60,000 nucleotides of DNA, taken from the NCBI GenBank assembly GCA_914767715.1, contig OU612066.1, forward strand, positions 3,169,001-3,229,000, in the 5' to 3' direction. The notes under the pieces are model-generated. The model worked only from the letters and a program-made list of their open reading frames with translations, ran no database searches and was not told the origin of the DNA. Shown here in pieces: positions 34,826 through 48,985 of the stretch (position 1 is its first letter; the number at the start of each line of letters is the position of its first letter). The translations under genes and the position numbers were made by a program. This DNA is from Membranipora membranacea. Taxonomy: Eukaryota > Bryozoa > Gymnolaemata > Cheilostomatida > Membraniporidae.

Positions 34826-37800
34826 TATAACATTAACAGCTGACTAGGATACAAATTGAACGAAGCTAAACATGACCCCTACCATTCCTTGCTTTGGTGG
34901 AATTACATCAAATCAGGAATTTTAAATTGAAGATTAGATATAGTACACTCAATCTTGACATATAGCATGTTGTTTGCAGTGCCAAATTAGCTTATGTGAA
35001 ATAAAGCGCTGCTCAGGATAAATGGCAACAAGGAGTTAGACCTGATGGAAGTATACAGCAACATTCTACTTTGATTATGCGTGAACATTAACTCGATTAG
35101 AACCATAAACAAAAAACAAGCTCTTTCGATGACATAAACAACTAAAAGGTGTGTAGCGAAGGGGATAGCACCCTACTATAGTAAAGTCTGTTGAGTGTCT
35201 GGAAAAGTCTCACTATCAGCTATTTGTCTTCATGAGTCTGCCAACATATAATACACCTGCAAGTCTCAAGATCCTCGCACAAAATTTTACCAGTTCGATC
35301 CATGGCAGCCTCTAGATATGTAAAACGAGTGATTTCCTAGGATCATAAGAGTGCCCCAGAGCTCATTATGAATATTTCTTTAAAATAAAGCAGATCTGTA
35401 GGTCCCTGCGCATCACATTGTAAACCAACGTTTTAACCTTTTTAATTCACTTTGCCTCCAAACATTATATAATTACCATTATATGACCACACACCACTGG
35501 ACATAAGAAAATAAATACTTGAGAATAAACCTAATCCCCTGGGTTTGTATAATCATAATGATTTTGTAGGTCTGATCTGACCAATGGGATAAGCTCATTC
35601 TGACTCTGTAGACAGAACGTGATGGTGATTATCATTTGCCGGTGCTATACACTAACACCTTTTACTCTTTTCTGCTCATTGTCTTAACATTGACCAGAAT
35701 TTGAGAATATTATTTATCAAATTAAAAAAAAACAAAGAATAAGATTGGGAACATTCTGTATCTGATTTATCTTGTCTGCCAGTACTTATCAGTTTTTGTT
35801 CCTTTTCCAAGTTTGATTGATGCATTTTGCAGTATTACGCCCTTGATTACAGAATCAACTATTTGTTTCTTACCATTCAAATCCATACCAGAATTTAGAG
35901 TTTCAGAAAGTTGTTAGAGTAATCACAACATACAGATTTGAGACATACTATTAGAGCTATGTACAGTAATTCCTAAATCCTTCAAAGTGCGTCAAAGCTT
36001 GCCAATTACTTATGCAAAAAGTGATGTCGGAGAATACTTCAGGTAAAGTATATAGGTCTAGGTTGTAGGGATGAAACGAGAAGAACGTAGACTTAGTGTA
36101 AATCGAGAGGCACCCATTAATAATCAATTCAATAATTGACAACGGAAATTAGGAATTATCCCCATCAACACCTCTACTTTCCTTGTAATTATAACTCTGA
36201 AGGCTTCACTTGATTGCTTCTGACTGCATATACTGAAATCCAGAGTTTTATCTCTAGTTATATAAGATACTCTTAAATATCCAAGACCTTGTATTGCTCA
36301 GCTATCGATGGACTTCTGTAATCCTTAAACACTTTACATGCTCCAAAATCATCTTAGTCCTCAAATTTTGTCAACATGCAGAACAAGAACTAAGTTTCGT
36401 ATTGGGGTTAAAAATTGATTATACATTGTTCTGTCTCTCATTTATCCCCAAAGATAATGTGCTGTTCTCCTTGTAGCAAATCTTGGTTCGCATCCAACTT
36501 TTGTTTGATCCAGTGCGTCTTTGGTATTTACATAATCCGTCACTTACGTAATCCGCCACTTACATAATCCGTCACTTACATAATCCGTCACTTACGTAAC
36601 TAACGGTAAATATAATCAGCTGCTTAGAGATCACTAATTACATCGATTTAATATTTTTAATCTGGATCAGTTCCATAAGGAGCTTTGGTGAGGCTTTAGC
36701 AAAAAATAAGATTATATACCCAAATTTTGACGAGTAAGGATATTTTGCAACTGAGATGCTAGCTGTTTCAACAAGCAAGACAATATAAAGGCTCTTATGC
36801 AGGTGTCCCCTAACATTTTTTGCATCCTCACAATATTAGTTAACCAATGTGTTGGCTCTGTCAGTATTTCCCACCCACCAGCCAACTAAATATTATTCAG
36901 TCCCCAATACAGAGTACTAATCCAAATTTATCATATTCATGTTACTCTCAAACTACAAAGAACACAAAGAGCAACAGGCCCACAAAGGAGAGAGAGACCA
37001 GAGAGAGTTGTCTGGCTCATCGGTCAACAGAGTTTAGAGAATACCTCTTTAGTCAAACAATCGCAAATATGTCTTAGGAGTCATCCTCTTTGGTAAAATG
37101 GCAAGAAAAACCCTAACTCAAGTTGTATCTTTCAGAAAGTCTATGCGCATTGGATAACAGTCAAATTAGACTTCTCTACTCAATTTGCCGCTCTGGAAGT
37201 ACCCTACAGAAATACTTGAAACAAGCCTTAAGATATCTCATAGAGTTACCATAATTGTCCCGACAGCTACAACTAATAGAAAAGTGATTGACAGGAAAAG
37301 TAGCGTTTATTCTGGCTTTGCCATTCAACGATGACATGATTTAATTTTATAGGTAGATAATCTATATTGCATTATCTACACTTGAGATCAAAAGTACACA
37401 TTAACCTCTAATGAGTGCCTGGTGTAGTTAAGCAAGTTGGAGATATTTTTGCTGGAAGTTCTTCAGCCGTCGACTTTATTTCTAGAAATTTTGTACATCA
37501 GTTTGCAATGGTTTCTTATTGGTGATGGTGTGCATGGTGACTGAATCAACCCACTAGGCTTACCCTAGACTCTAGGGAAAAGATAAGTTGAAGCAGATAA
37601 TCCAACTCTGCTATCTCTGGGAAAACCCGAAGAACATTTGATCCCCACTCTATGGGAATTGGTCACTGTAAAGTCTTCATGGACAAATAAATACCATGAC
37701 CACAACATGACATCTCTGACATCCTAGCTAGGAATTTCTTTGATAATAATTATACCTTATTATGCAACATTAATCTAGATTTGATAGAATGATGGAAAGT

Positions 37801-38959
37801 AGCCAAAACTTGGCATCTACCAAATGATCTAAAACCAGCTAAAGTGCTGACTGATAATTTATCTACATTCCTCAAATGTTACCTACGTGTACATACCTGA
37901 TTCTTGATACAGCATTGCAGCGTTGCAAAATATTTAATTTAATTTAATAAAATTTTTGATTTAATTTAATAATACTCAACAGCAAAGACCTGCAATTATG
38001 CCAATCAAAAGGATTTTATATAATAGTTATTGAAGAATAAATAAAAATAACAGAATGATCTTGTTGCTATAGCTGTTACTGTTACTGCCCATACCAATAA
38101 TAGTTCCTGAGAAACATAAACATCACGTTTTTAGCTAGCTTCACCATCACACATCTACATGTCCGATTTGTAACCCTCAGTCAATTCATCTTGAAAAAAA
38201 ATGAATCAAAGTTCAGAAGCGATGACTGTGTTATGATACAATGCTGGCAAGAAGTTCAAATTATAGGTTGAACTCAGAAAAATGTGACATCAAATTGACA
38301 AAAAATGCAAAGAGGCTATATATCTCTACTCATTACCGGCAGCAATTTAGACTTGATTATGACAGTGAGAGGGAAGGATGCCAAAGAGAAACCTCAAATC
38401 GTGATTATAGTGTATTACAACGTTGGTTCTTCATCTGAGACGAAATTTTTTTGAATTGAAAAACCACCAATGATAAATACCCAGACACTCTGACCAGCTA
38501 GCAAACAAACCACAACATCAATCCTGCGATGAAATACCTCATTAGAGCTCAATCTAACTCAAATCATTACATTCACCAACTTACATGTTGTAACAACCTT
38601 AATGATTTTCAGCAAGAAAAATTGTAACACTCTCTAATTTAAAAATCCAATGACAAAATAACCCAGGGTCCCAGGGTCCCAGACGGACAAACCACACTGG
38701 TGGAATCATCTGACGACCATTGATATTGTGGTCTTATTAAGTCTGAGCTTAAATCTCTAGATCCACTTGACTTTGATAAGGAAATCAATCCACTGAGAGA
38801 TAATCACATCTCATCCAGAACCTTTGTTGCACCTCCCACAAACTCCTTTTAATTCCTGTTGCAAAAGTTTGACAAAAATGTGATACCCCACAGAAGTACA
38901 GAATTTTGTTGATTGTAGAACAAAACATAAAAAATATAAGAATTGAATAATTATCGAAA
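34826..38959. other. Noncoding stretch with short repeats
   Basis: No supported gene. Contains the 16 bp array at 36528-36598 (listed) and an (attta)n-type run at 37931-37973 resembling the LINE tail at 14714. A weak plus-strand frame just before that run (WKVAKTWHLPNDLKPAKVL) could be retrotransposon debris. Confidence 0.4.
36528..36598 (+). repeat. 16 bp tandem repeat, about four units
   Basis: Units of acataatccgtcactt with variants acgtaatcc and ccgcc. Confidence 0.85.
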
Positions 38960-39068
38960 GTCTACAGCACCCAGTATTCCCAGGCGGTCATCCATCCAAG
39001 TACTAACTGGGCTCGACGTTGTTTAGCTTCAGTGATCGGACGAGAACTGACGTGATATGGCCGTAGAC
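38960..39068 (-). rRNA. 5S rRNA-like sequence with internal deletion
   Basis: The minus strand starts gtctacggcc and ends gctgtagac, and carries the expected 5S blocks: gttctcgtccgatcactgaa, agtacttggatgga, tgaccgcctgggaatac. The length is 109 nt rather than about 119-120. The loss lies between atatcacgt and cagttctcg, where metazoan 5S genes have about ten more bases (helix III/loop B). No run of four or more T follows the 3' end. The internal control region is largely present. It is best read as a dispersed 5S pseudogene or a 5S-derived SINE head. Confidence 0.85.
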
Positions 39069-41365
39069 AATTACTGACATTAATATTAGCTATTTTATGC
39101 TTGGATTCAGAAATTCCAAAACAGGGGCAGCAACTCTCTTTTCCAAGAGTCAAGCTTCTGTTTGATCGCTCTTTATATCATTTTCATCTCTCTGCAAATA
39201 AATCGGTGACCAAGAACTCGATTTTTTTACCATATCATTGGCATTATTATGGCAACAATCAACTGAACACAACATCACCTTTAGCTTCATTATCTAGCAT
39301 TGTGTCGCACTACACGCCACACCACAGCGCAATACTCAACTGGCCAGGAAGGAGGCAGCGAGTAGTAGGATGTAAAGGTGAGTTTCTTTATTGATTAAAT
39401 ATGGCAGCATCAACGGTAATCTAAGCACATGACTAGTCCGCACTTTACTCTGTACATGTAGAGTAATTGGCCGTCCAGTGCTGACTGCCTGAAAATCATT
39501 TGTAGGATTATTAGCTTGGCAAACAGGATATGTGCTTCTGGGTTTCAATTTGCCTCAAGCAGTGGAACCATGTGTATGTCTGTTATATTTAGAAAAGCAA
39601 GCAGGAGGATGGATTTTGCCCTAGTTTGGGACGGTTTTTTTCTTTTTTGGTATCAAATTACTGGGAAGACATTTCCAAGTGGGCACGTGGTCATGAGCGG
39701 CCAGTATAACATGTGTTATTTATGTTGCTTTTCTATGAGTAACTCTGAACATGTATTCCCAGTAGATTAGCATACTTCTTTCATGTTTTGTTTAGCAAGG
39801 TATTGTTATTATTCAGAAACCTGAAACTTTAACCGAAGTTACAAGAAATTTTTCAAAGTGGTGGTGATCCCGGTGTAGAACTAGGTTGTGGCGACGTAAT
39901 AAGAATCATGTATTTTCCCTGAGAGAAAAAGACTGTGCTGCCTTCACTGAATGCCTATCCTTTAATGAAATTACTATTGTCTGCTATCGATTTGACACAA
40001 AAACTAATAAAAAGCTATTCCATCAATGAAGAAAATTAGCTCTGGTAACATCAACTGCGTTGCTGCTACGTTGCCTTGCAACCAGGTGAAAACTGGGGGT
40101 GGAGCGACGTGACTTTTTGAGAGTTGTCTCCCCCCGTTTGCACAGTTCGACCATTCAAAATATTTCTTTCTTCCTCCATAATGCCTTTGCCAAAAATAAA
40201 TGTGATTTAATTGTTCACTATATCACAGGGTTGAAATAATACAGTTTCTCAAAACCTGGGGAATTCTAGGTAAAAGTATCATTTTGGGAATGCTATTAAA
40301 ATGCATTTTGACATAATACAGAAGACCAACCATCGTCATTCAAAAACTCATTTGACCCAAGTAAGTCTCTGGCATGACTTTGTGTACATTTTTGACTACC
40401 ATGTAGCTACAACATGATTATAGTTAGTTGCAGGGGTATCAGCATAGCCATAACGGTGCTTTTTTCAAGTAATGTATTCATAACAAATAAACCTATTGGC
40501 TATTCTGAGATCAGGATTTTACCCGTTTTGTATGAACAGACAAGACAAACTGAATCAACAATAAACATTTTATAATTTATCATTATTTCCGCAAGGCCTG
40601 TACCGAGCACCGGAAAAAAAGTAAATACTGTCTATATCACAATAAATTTTGATCATCAATCATCAGCATCTTACTGAAAAATAGTAGCTGCTGTCTAATG
40701 GGATGCTCTAACATAGAAGCATGTTGTCAGCAAGTTTTAAACAGAATAACTGGCTCTCGCAATAGCTATCAATAATATATGAAAATTAGTGAATGTTTAA
40801 TTAAAACATTATTGAGCTTCTTAAGACCATTTTCATTGCCTTGGTTTTTGGTAGTAGCAGTTATTCAGCAACCGCATCCCCTTTTTTGCTAGATATGTGT
40901 TAGTGATAAAAATCATGCAACGCTACAACCATCAACCCAGAAAAAAATGGGGTAATCATTCCAATTCTAAACTATAAAATACTAATTCTTGAAATATGAA
41001 AACTTAGAACGCAAAGTAGCAGCTTTGGTGTATAGGTCGCAGCTTAGAGCTACATCTCTTTTCAGAGAATTATTCTGTTTAAAAGAATATAAAAACTTAA
41101 ACTTGTATTAGTTCAGTCAATGATATTCTTCCATGCTTATATACAACTCAAATCCTCATGGAGGAAAAACGTCTCCGGGAAAAATGGTTTCAAACTCTTG
41201 TTACCAAATCGGACAGATAAACTTAACTTGTCAGGTCATCATGCGTTGACCTACTCGTCATACAAGCTGGAATTTCGCAAAAAAATATATATAAAAATTG
41301 AAAAATATATAATTATCAAAAGTCAATGCCGCGTGGACATCATAGAATCTGCAACTGAAATTTGT
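39069..41365. other. Intergenic stretch, includes FOXRED2-like 3' UTR
   Basis: No gene recognised between the 5S-like sequence and the FOXRED2-like stop codon at 41366. Short open frames have no motifs. Confidence 0.4.
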
Positions 41366-43869
41366 TCAGGCCACCTTCGTTTGAGGGGAGAGAGGAGGTG
41401 TTGGAAGACCCATAGTGTTGTCACTGTTACTCTTTGTAGAAATTGAGGCCATGATGTCTCCTCTGGTAGGTTTGAGTAGTCTTTGTTGTTCAGGTACAGG
41501 GTTACGAGGTAAAAGTTCTTGGGATGGTTTACACTCTGATTTCTCCCATAGAGGAGGGAGTCGCTTCATCTCGTCTTCGGTCAAAGGGATAAATATCTGT
41601 TTGATGACGTGTTCGGGTAGAGGCATCAGGTTGAAAGTCTCCCCTGTCCATTTCATCTACAAAAGACGATATTTTCGATTATAGTCAAACTTTAGTTTCA
41701 AAGGTGGCAAGAGAATTACTGAGATAAATAAAGAGAGGATCTTGATAAAGAGTTTCAAATTCAGCATAAACCAGATCCTTTGGGTGACGTACAGTAAACA
41801 GCAAATGGTTTGTGCAATTACTTTGGGAATTACCACGGTGGCAAAGGAAGAGAACAACTTCTACAAATCGAGATGAGATATAATGACAAACCTTCTCATC
41901 AATATAGTGTTTAATGTAGTTCTCGTTCGCATTGAGAGGCCATTGTGGGAACGTGCTGCAAGGGTGGGCATCAAATCTGACAATAAATGATTCCTGAAGT
42001 TCCATCTGGTCAACGTATTCACCAAAGCTGTGATACTCTATGTAAGGATGTAGGAATGAGGCACATCTATTGCTAGAGAAATCCGGAGCGTGTACATTGT
42101 CTACTGGCTTAGCTGTGGCTCCAAACCTGAAATGATAGAAAGTCTTTTGAAACAGATGCCAGTGTCGGAAGTGCTAATACAGATATTCATAACATGACAA
42201 TCCTCGTAGCCTGAGCACCCAGAGGGGGTCGATAGCGGTACCAACTTTAGCCAAGATATATTATGTGTGGAAACCGGCTAGGGATCAGAGAACAAGGACC
42301 AAGATAAAAAATCATGTTTGTGACTAGCTGGAGTTTTGTTCCTACCCAATTGCAATAGTTTTGTAACCCAAGATGTCCTGAGAACAAGGAACCAAATGAT
42401 GTGAATTTGGCATCAATGATGAGACAACTGTCAATTGAATTGTTTTACAAGCCCTTGAGCTCAGTCTGACATGTTAATCAAGATAAGAATACGCTACTCA
42501 CTTGTCAAATCCATATGAGAGGTGTAAGATGAATACATGTTTGGCGTTTCTGAACTCTTTTCTCTTCATCACATAGTTTCTGGGTAGATCTGTGTAGTAT
42601 GTAGTAATGCCCTCACCGTCGCAGACCATGACATCACACATAAATCCATTCATCTGATACAAAGAGTCACTGATTGATGAGCGATCTACAAGCACATAAA
42701 CTCCCCGATACAGGCCTGGTAAAATTTACTGAAATCGACCACAAAGCTCCATAGACAAAAAAAAACAGAAATTACGGCACTAATTGTGAACATTGCAGTT
42801 CGAAGCAGTCTGCTAAGTTAGTTTGCTGCTTACCAATAACTTTATCGGCTATAGTTTGGAGTTGTCTGTCTGTGATTGTTTGATGCGGTAGAGAAGTAGA
42901 AAAGAATCTATTCTCTAATATATTGTGTAGAGTTCTGATGTTGTATCTGAATCCATGAATAAAACCAGATGCTGATTGCCTGTCTTTGGCAGCCATCGCT
43001 GCTCCAATATAGAACAGGTTCTCTGTGTCTGTCTCCCAGCAGTCACTCAGTGAAGGATATCTATCATTCCTAATAGTCTCTACAAACGTGTCATTCAATG
43101 CTATAAAGATGACATAGGTGGCTATGAATCAATTGATAACAACCAGGAAGTGCTCACCACGTATTTTGGGCTTATTTTGATGTTGAAGACTTTTTTATCA
43201 CTTTCCTGGCTTGAAGGGTAATTCAGGATATGGAAGTGATTATTTATTGAGCTCTTACCTATTCTGATTGTGTCATCAAAGATTTCAGGTTTCACATATT
43301 TCCATCCCATACAGCTGATGACATGATCGTACTCCATATCAAAGTAGAGATAGCCTGGAACATCCCAGTGTGTGTTCAGATCTCTGAAAGTTACAACAAA
43401 CTTTCCAGCTTCGTTTTTCACAATTTTCACTACTTGACTACCAATAGTAGAGTGTAGAGATTTCAGATGGTACATGTCAATGATGTTGTTATTCACCGCT
43501 CGCAAATCACCTACAAGACAAAATAATGAAATTAGTGGTATACATTTTTACAGTATAATATATGTAACGGACACCTTTCCAGATCAACTTCTTTTGAGAT
43601 CATTGTGTACAATAACCCTAAGTATCAATTAAATTAAGCTTGTACTAGGGACATACAGCAGATAAAACTCTGAGTTAAGAAAATATTTGTGTGTATTTTT
43701 TACCCCTGGATTTGCTCAGATATTAAGTGATATGATAACTGGTTTAAAAGATCCATCAAACCATGTTCAAACTTTGCTGGAATTGGCATTACAACTTATC
43801 GCCACTGTGACCTTACTTATTGGTCATTAAAGACAACGTGTTAGAGGTTTCCCTTTTAAAACAACAACC

Positions 43870-43903
<34 letters not shown>

Positions 43904-46900
43904 CCACATTACAAGTTTGAAATTAGGTTCTCAGGATTATAAGAAAACTTGGCATTGGCTGTTCAAGAGTCCATCAAGTTAAAATGCTGTTTACGTACAC
44001 ATATTTGTGGGTTTTAGTGGTTTCTCTCTGGGCATGACAAAGTTAATTGCCTTCGTTGCTGTCTAGAATAGAACAGGCACATTCTGTGTTGAAGAACCCA
44101 GAAACATACTTAGAGGAAATATATGGCGGCATATTATTTTCAACAGTTTAAGGTCCAATCCAATTTACCAGTCTGGAATTGCTTATTCTATGGTTCCGTT
44201 TCACCCAATCAAACATACCAACATAATGAGTATCCCAGGCAAACTGTATTCTCTTGTTGAAGGCAATATGAACAATGGCAGCTGCTCCTGATAAATGATC
44301 TCCAACTTCAAAAGCCGAGTTACCTCCTCCGACTATAAGCACCATCTTATTCTTATATATCTCCTTATCTAGGCTGTGTTTACTGTATGTATCCGCCATC
44401 TCCAAACCTGACCGAAAAAAAGAGAATCCATGTATTGATGTGTGATGACTACTCAAACCATACCACAAAATTATCAAATATCTGGACAATTAGGCAAACA
44501 CCAACCAACAGCTACCTGGCCAAGAATAATAAAGTGAGATAGATTTCGCATAGCGAAAGAGTAAATTTAGTCAAATTTGTTATGGATAAAACACAAAATA
44601 AATACACCAGGGTGAGTTTATTTGTACAGCTTTAGTCCGAGTGGCCATTAGAGGCATAAAAGTTTGGTGGGCTATGGTCAATAATGGATGTTTCTGACAG
44701 TAACACCACCTTTATTGAAGATTAAGCATTTACACAACGTTTAAATACCCTATTAGGGATAATCAATGGTATATTATGGCAAAAATGTGCTGAAAAAATA
44801 TATCATTAGGGCGAAAGAGGTCAGTGTATAAGACTAGCTATTGCAAAATATTGATCAATGTTTAATAGCTGCCCAATAATTCTAGGGTTTTGCATCATGC
44901 TTCAATTTCGAATCCGGTTTGTAATGTGAAATATCATGTTTTAAACAGGAAAGCAACTGTAACCAGCCATTCAAAGTATAATTACGAATTTTTCTGGCAC
45001 CTTGAAATGATACCAATATGAAAAAAATTCTGAATAGCAGCCTCAATGTCTGCAGAATCCTTATAAATGCATAAAAGTCACAAAAACTTCACAAAATAGA
45101 TTGAAATTCTATCTGGTTGAAATGAAAACATTTCATAACTATATATCACATGACTGTCACCTTTTATAATATGTGTTGCCAAACTGAGTGGTGTTTGAAA
45201 TAGCACTTTGAAGGCATTCTTAGCACCTTTTTATGGTCTTTATGCCACTTCGCAAATGTTTAAAAAAGGCAGGTTCGTATGTTGTACACATAGGGTTGAA
45301 AATCAGTGCAAAGTTCATGAAGGCATTACGTGTTGGTGAATGATCTTTCCAAGATCAAGAAGGCACTAATTGTGTTCTGACAAGACAGATTTGGTTATAT
45401 CAACATCAATTAAGAGACAGTAAGAGTTTGCGTGTGAAAGTAACACATGTGAAAGACGATTCCGCACATGGGTATTATATACAATGTAATTCGACAAAAA
45501 TATACCAATTGTATCCAGGCAAGCTGAAACCATGGATCCTGATTTTGATGATAATAATGGGTAACCTGTCATTAGCAAAAAATTTGACTATCGAATAAGT
45601 ACATGCCTTCTTTACGATGTTGGAAGAGTTTATGAAACATTTTGGAAGTCTTGGAGCTTAGTCGTGGCTGCCTTTAATGTCACATTCGATGCCCAAATAA
45701 TCACATGACATCATATTTAGCTTTGTAGCTCAGAAGCACATTTTTGTTTTAAATTGAGCTATACTATTTGTATGAGACAATGGCTATAATCATGACAGCT
45801 ACACAGGCAATCAGGCAGATAAGCAGGCATAACAATCTATCAATCCAAAATCGAATGAAGACAAGGTGTGGGTTTTGGCAAATGAAAAAAATCTCTGGGA
45901 ACCATGTTCCGAAAGAGGAAGTACTTCAAGAGGTATGCCAGAAACAGAACTTGAACAAAGAATTTTGAGAACCGCACGGTGCCAAAATATCTGGATTTGT
46001 AGACATAGCATTGGCTACAGAGGTGTGCCAAGCTGTTAACACCACCAAGATCACAGGATGTTAATAACTCGCTTCATAAAATAGGATTATATCCCTGAAA
46101 TTGGCTATTTCTATTCAGCCAACAATTCTATCTAGTGGATCAGGTGATAAAAAAGCCTGACAAAAGGAATTTTATTACATTTTTATCACAATTATGGATT
46201 ATGATAGTAAATATGTTGGGCGAGTTTATGAGGCTTGATGAGCAATAATGATTTATTGTCAGGTAAAATATTCAAACAAGGAATGCTAATGTTTATAACT
46301 GCAGAAAGACAAACACCTAGCTGCAGGATTACCTGATGGTAAAGGAACCCACTGACTACTGATGTGCAGCCAAGTTTGAAATTTACAAATATCTCATACG
46401 ACTGAAACTTCAATTAGTATAACTCAGCACAAGAGTATGGTTATAAAACTGGGCTCTGTAACAGAACCATACAGGAGATGACGCTCACATTGCAATGCAT
46501 ATTTTGCTTAGCGGTGTGTGTGATATAGATGGGACTTTCTTAGTAGGTAATGAGTTACATTGAAGTTTTCTCACATGATATGGTTGGGATCCATGGTTTT
46601 AATTTCTAGAAACTTCCTTCTGGAAGTTCTGCCGCTGCACAGACCATCGAATTGACTCACCTTGAATGTTTTCTGGGATGTTCTCTTCCACAGCCCCAGT
46701 AGCCATCAGAACGCATCGAGTCGTACAGAAAGTGTCAGCTCCACCATTCTGGTTGCTTGATGCAGTGTTTATGCTGAACGTATTGCTTGTTTTAGTGATT
46801 TTGGTAACTCTGGTGTTGTATTTGATGTTGAGTTGAAATCTCTCAGCAAAGTCATTGAGGTATCTGTAGAGGTCTGATGGTTTTGGATACAAATCATCAG

Positions 46901-47530
46901 AGTATTCTGTGAATCTCATCTGCTGGTCGTCAGATAGAAGAGAATTCCAGTCGTGCCTCAGATTGAACTCTTCTTCAGTGTATAGATTATGTTTCTTGTT
47001 TAGTGATATTAGTTTGCTATGTCGGGGATGCTGGGAGAAGAATGATGCTGCAATATCTGCTGCCTCATAGACAACGTAGCGTCGGGAGGATTTCTGTAGA
47101 AAGTAAGCCATCTGTAGACCGGCAGGCCCAGCGCCAACTATCACATAATCGTAGTCACAAGCGTCGATGCCACCTTTGCTGTCATCTAACAAAACAAACA
47201 AAGACAATGAGAGTAACAGTCATTCCCACTTACTAATAGATAGCAGTGATTGGTCAGTTAGTACAATCTAAAGTGTATCTAATGTGGTGAAGTTTGAGAC
47301 ACTTACTAAGATCCAGCAACAGACGATACACTAGATAACAGAGTATTTTATTTCTGGCACTCTGCTGCATCTCCAATGATTTACATGACTATAGCAATAC
47401 TGACAGTATTTACATGACAGTAGCTATAACCTATGACTATAGTAACAAATAATCACACTCTAGATAATAAAAAATATCACATAATGTTGTTACCTGGGAC
47501 AGCAGTGTTGTTGTTCATTTGTGGAGCCAT
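41366..47530 (-). CDS. FOXRED2-like: FOXRED2-like FAD-dependent oxidoreductase, 8 exons
   Basis: Flavoprotein of the FAD-dependent oxidoreductase domain-containing 2 family; the vertebrate member is an ER-lumenal protein linked to ER-associated degradation. Exons (minus): 47530-47494, 47185-46661, 44407-44219, 43510-43259, 43100-42834, 42685-42502, 42126-41892, 41656-41366. All junctions are GT-AG with matching phases, giving 1980 nt and 659 aa (human about 684). Motifs: FAD-binding GAGPAG at residues 30-35, RHSKLISLNKKH and FNLRHDWNSLL as in FOXRED2, an ATG motif at 174-176, second nucleotide-binding GGGNSAFE at 214-221, THYVGDLRAVNN across the exon 3/4 junction, and SASGFIHGFRYN near the redox-domain end. 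The assigned first exon gives only 12 residues and no signal peptide, and the C-terminus (SPQTKVA) lacks a KDEL-type signal, so an ER location is not supported here. The first exon is the least certain. Confidence 0.9.
43858..43909 (+). repeat. (CAA)n microsatellite in intron 3
   Basis: About 14 uninterrupted or nearly uninterrupted caa units inside the intron between exons 3 and 4 of the FOXRED2-like gene. Confidence 0.9.
44408..46660 (-). other. Intron 2 of the FOXRED2-like gene
   Basis: A 2.25 kb intron between the FAD-binding exon and the NAD(P)-binding exon. Open frames inside it show no motif. No inserted element was identified. Confidence 0.7.
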
Positions 47531-48480
47531 GATAACTCCAGTCGTCTGTAATAACTTAGATCTGTGCTGGGCGGCTGAACCTACACATGCAAATGCTCTT
47601 GATCCCTGGACTATAGTGTTATATATGGTGGCTACAACCAATCATGTTGCAGCAATCTCGATTCAGGTTTTGCCATTGGAGAGACAAACTGGAACTGCTT
47701 CAGCTTCTCACATACTGTCTGCTATCTATGACGCTAAAGGTGAAGAGTCATTATAAAATATACTCCAATTAGCGACCACAATCACACCACTGGAAAACAT
47801 ATCAACCTGTCAGCTAATGAGCTATAATTAATCTACACAACATGGTACCGCATGGTACATTGATGATAGATTGTCAAAAAGTTGACAACTGGGCAATTGC
47901 TAAAACATGCATACATTCTTCTGCTGAATAATTGCTACATATTACAGTTTAGTTTAGATTAACTTAAACTCCCATAATAGGTGTAGTGAAAAGCAAAAAA
48001 TTGAATATGAATTTTAATTTTCAATATTGTTCCATATATAATATATACACACATATATGTATATATATTTATATATACAAACTTTAAATAATTTAACATA
48101 CATCTGTATCCTAAGAAAAATGCTTAGATGTAGTAATACTTGATGTCGGAGCAAACTTGTCAATCACTTCTCAATAATGATACATGCCAACAATTTGAGT
48201 AATTTTGCTCTCTGAATGGCATTTAGTACTTTTGACAAGAAAGTTATGACATATGACACCCATGTGATCGAACATTTAATCAAATTTGCATTGAACATTT
48301 GCAGCACATTTTAACGTACTGTGAGAATCTAAAACTGGACTGATAGGTAATTAAAGAAATCAGAGGCAGCTGATGATGTATCAATTACCAAGTACTGCTG
48401 ATATGAATAGATAAATTGATGTGTTAAAATCAGTCCTAGAATGCCATATCATCAGAGAGTAAGGATTATTAACCTGACCT

Positions 48481-48661
48481 GGATTTCCAGAGAATTGCAT
48501 CATGGGATACTTTTTGACAGCCCTTTTGAAGTGTACACAATGTGCAAATAACAGAAGTTTTCTAGATGGAAAGTAGCCAACAGATGGAAAGTGGATGAAC
48601 CCCATGACTTTTGTCTTGGAGTACTTGACACTTGCCTTCCACGGCATGGCAATAAGCTGTG
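48481..48661 (-). CDS. Exon-like open frame of unknown family
   Basis: Between a plausible acceptor (gcacag) and a weak donor (ccag|gtcagg) the minus frame reads AMPWKASVKYSKTKVMGF and then FPSVGYFPSRKLLLFAHC, with a basic, aromatic-rich composition. The donor phase (1) would also fit exon 2 of the FOXRED2-like gene, so it might be an alternative upstream exon, but the composition does not suggest a signal peptide. Unassigned. Confidence 0.25.
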
Positions 48662-48834
48662 CGTTAAAATAAGAGGAAAACACAACCCAATCTAGTCTAT
48701 CCTATAAAATTCCTCTTCGTTCAGCCAGCAATTTTCTTTGATTTCTTGGAGAAATGTTGTTTGGCTTTCTAGGCTATTATGCCTGAAACAGCCAACAAAC
48801 CTTTTACATTATTTGCATTAGTGCTCTTTTCACT

Positions 48835-48985
48835 TAGTTGGCTCGGTTGGTCAGAGAGCCTGCCCTCTAACTGCACGTGTTGGAGGTCCTGGTCTCGCAT
48901 CTGACTGCTGTCTACTGACTACTGGGTGCTGTCCCCCAGGTGTGCTCCGGCCTGCCTGCAGTATGAGGGCAACTTAAGACACTTT
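48835..48985 (+). repeat. tRNA-derived SINE-like sequence
   Basis: Box A-like tggctcggttggtcagagag and, about 35 bases on, a degenerate box B (ctggtctcgcatctg). The spacing fits a tRNA-type pol III promoter. No cloverleaf with a good acceptor stem is seen, so it is a SINE relic rather than a tRNA gene. Confidence 0.45.

Noticed and set aside
44900-44925. Possible tRNA B box (ttcgaatccgg)
   Set aside because: No box A at a suitable distance and no cloverleaf.
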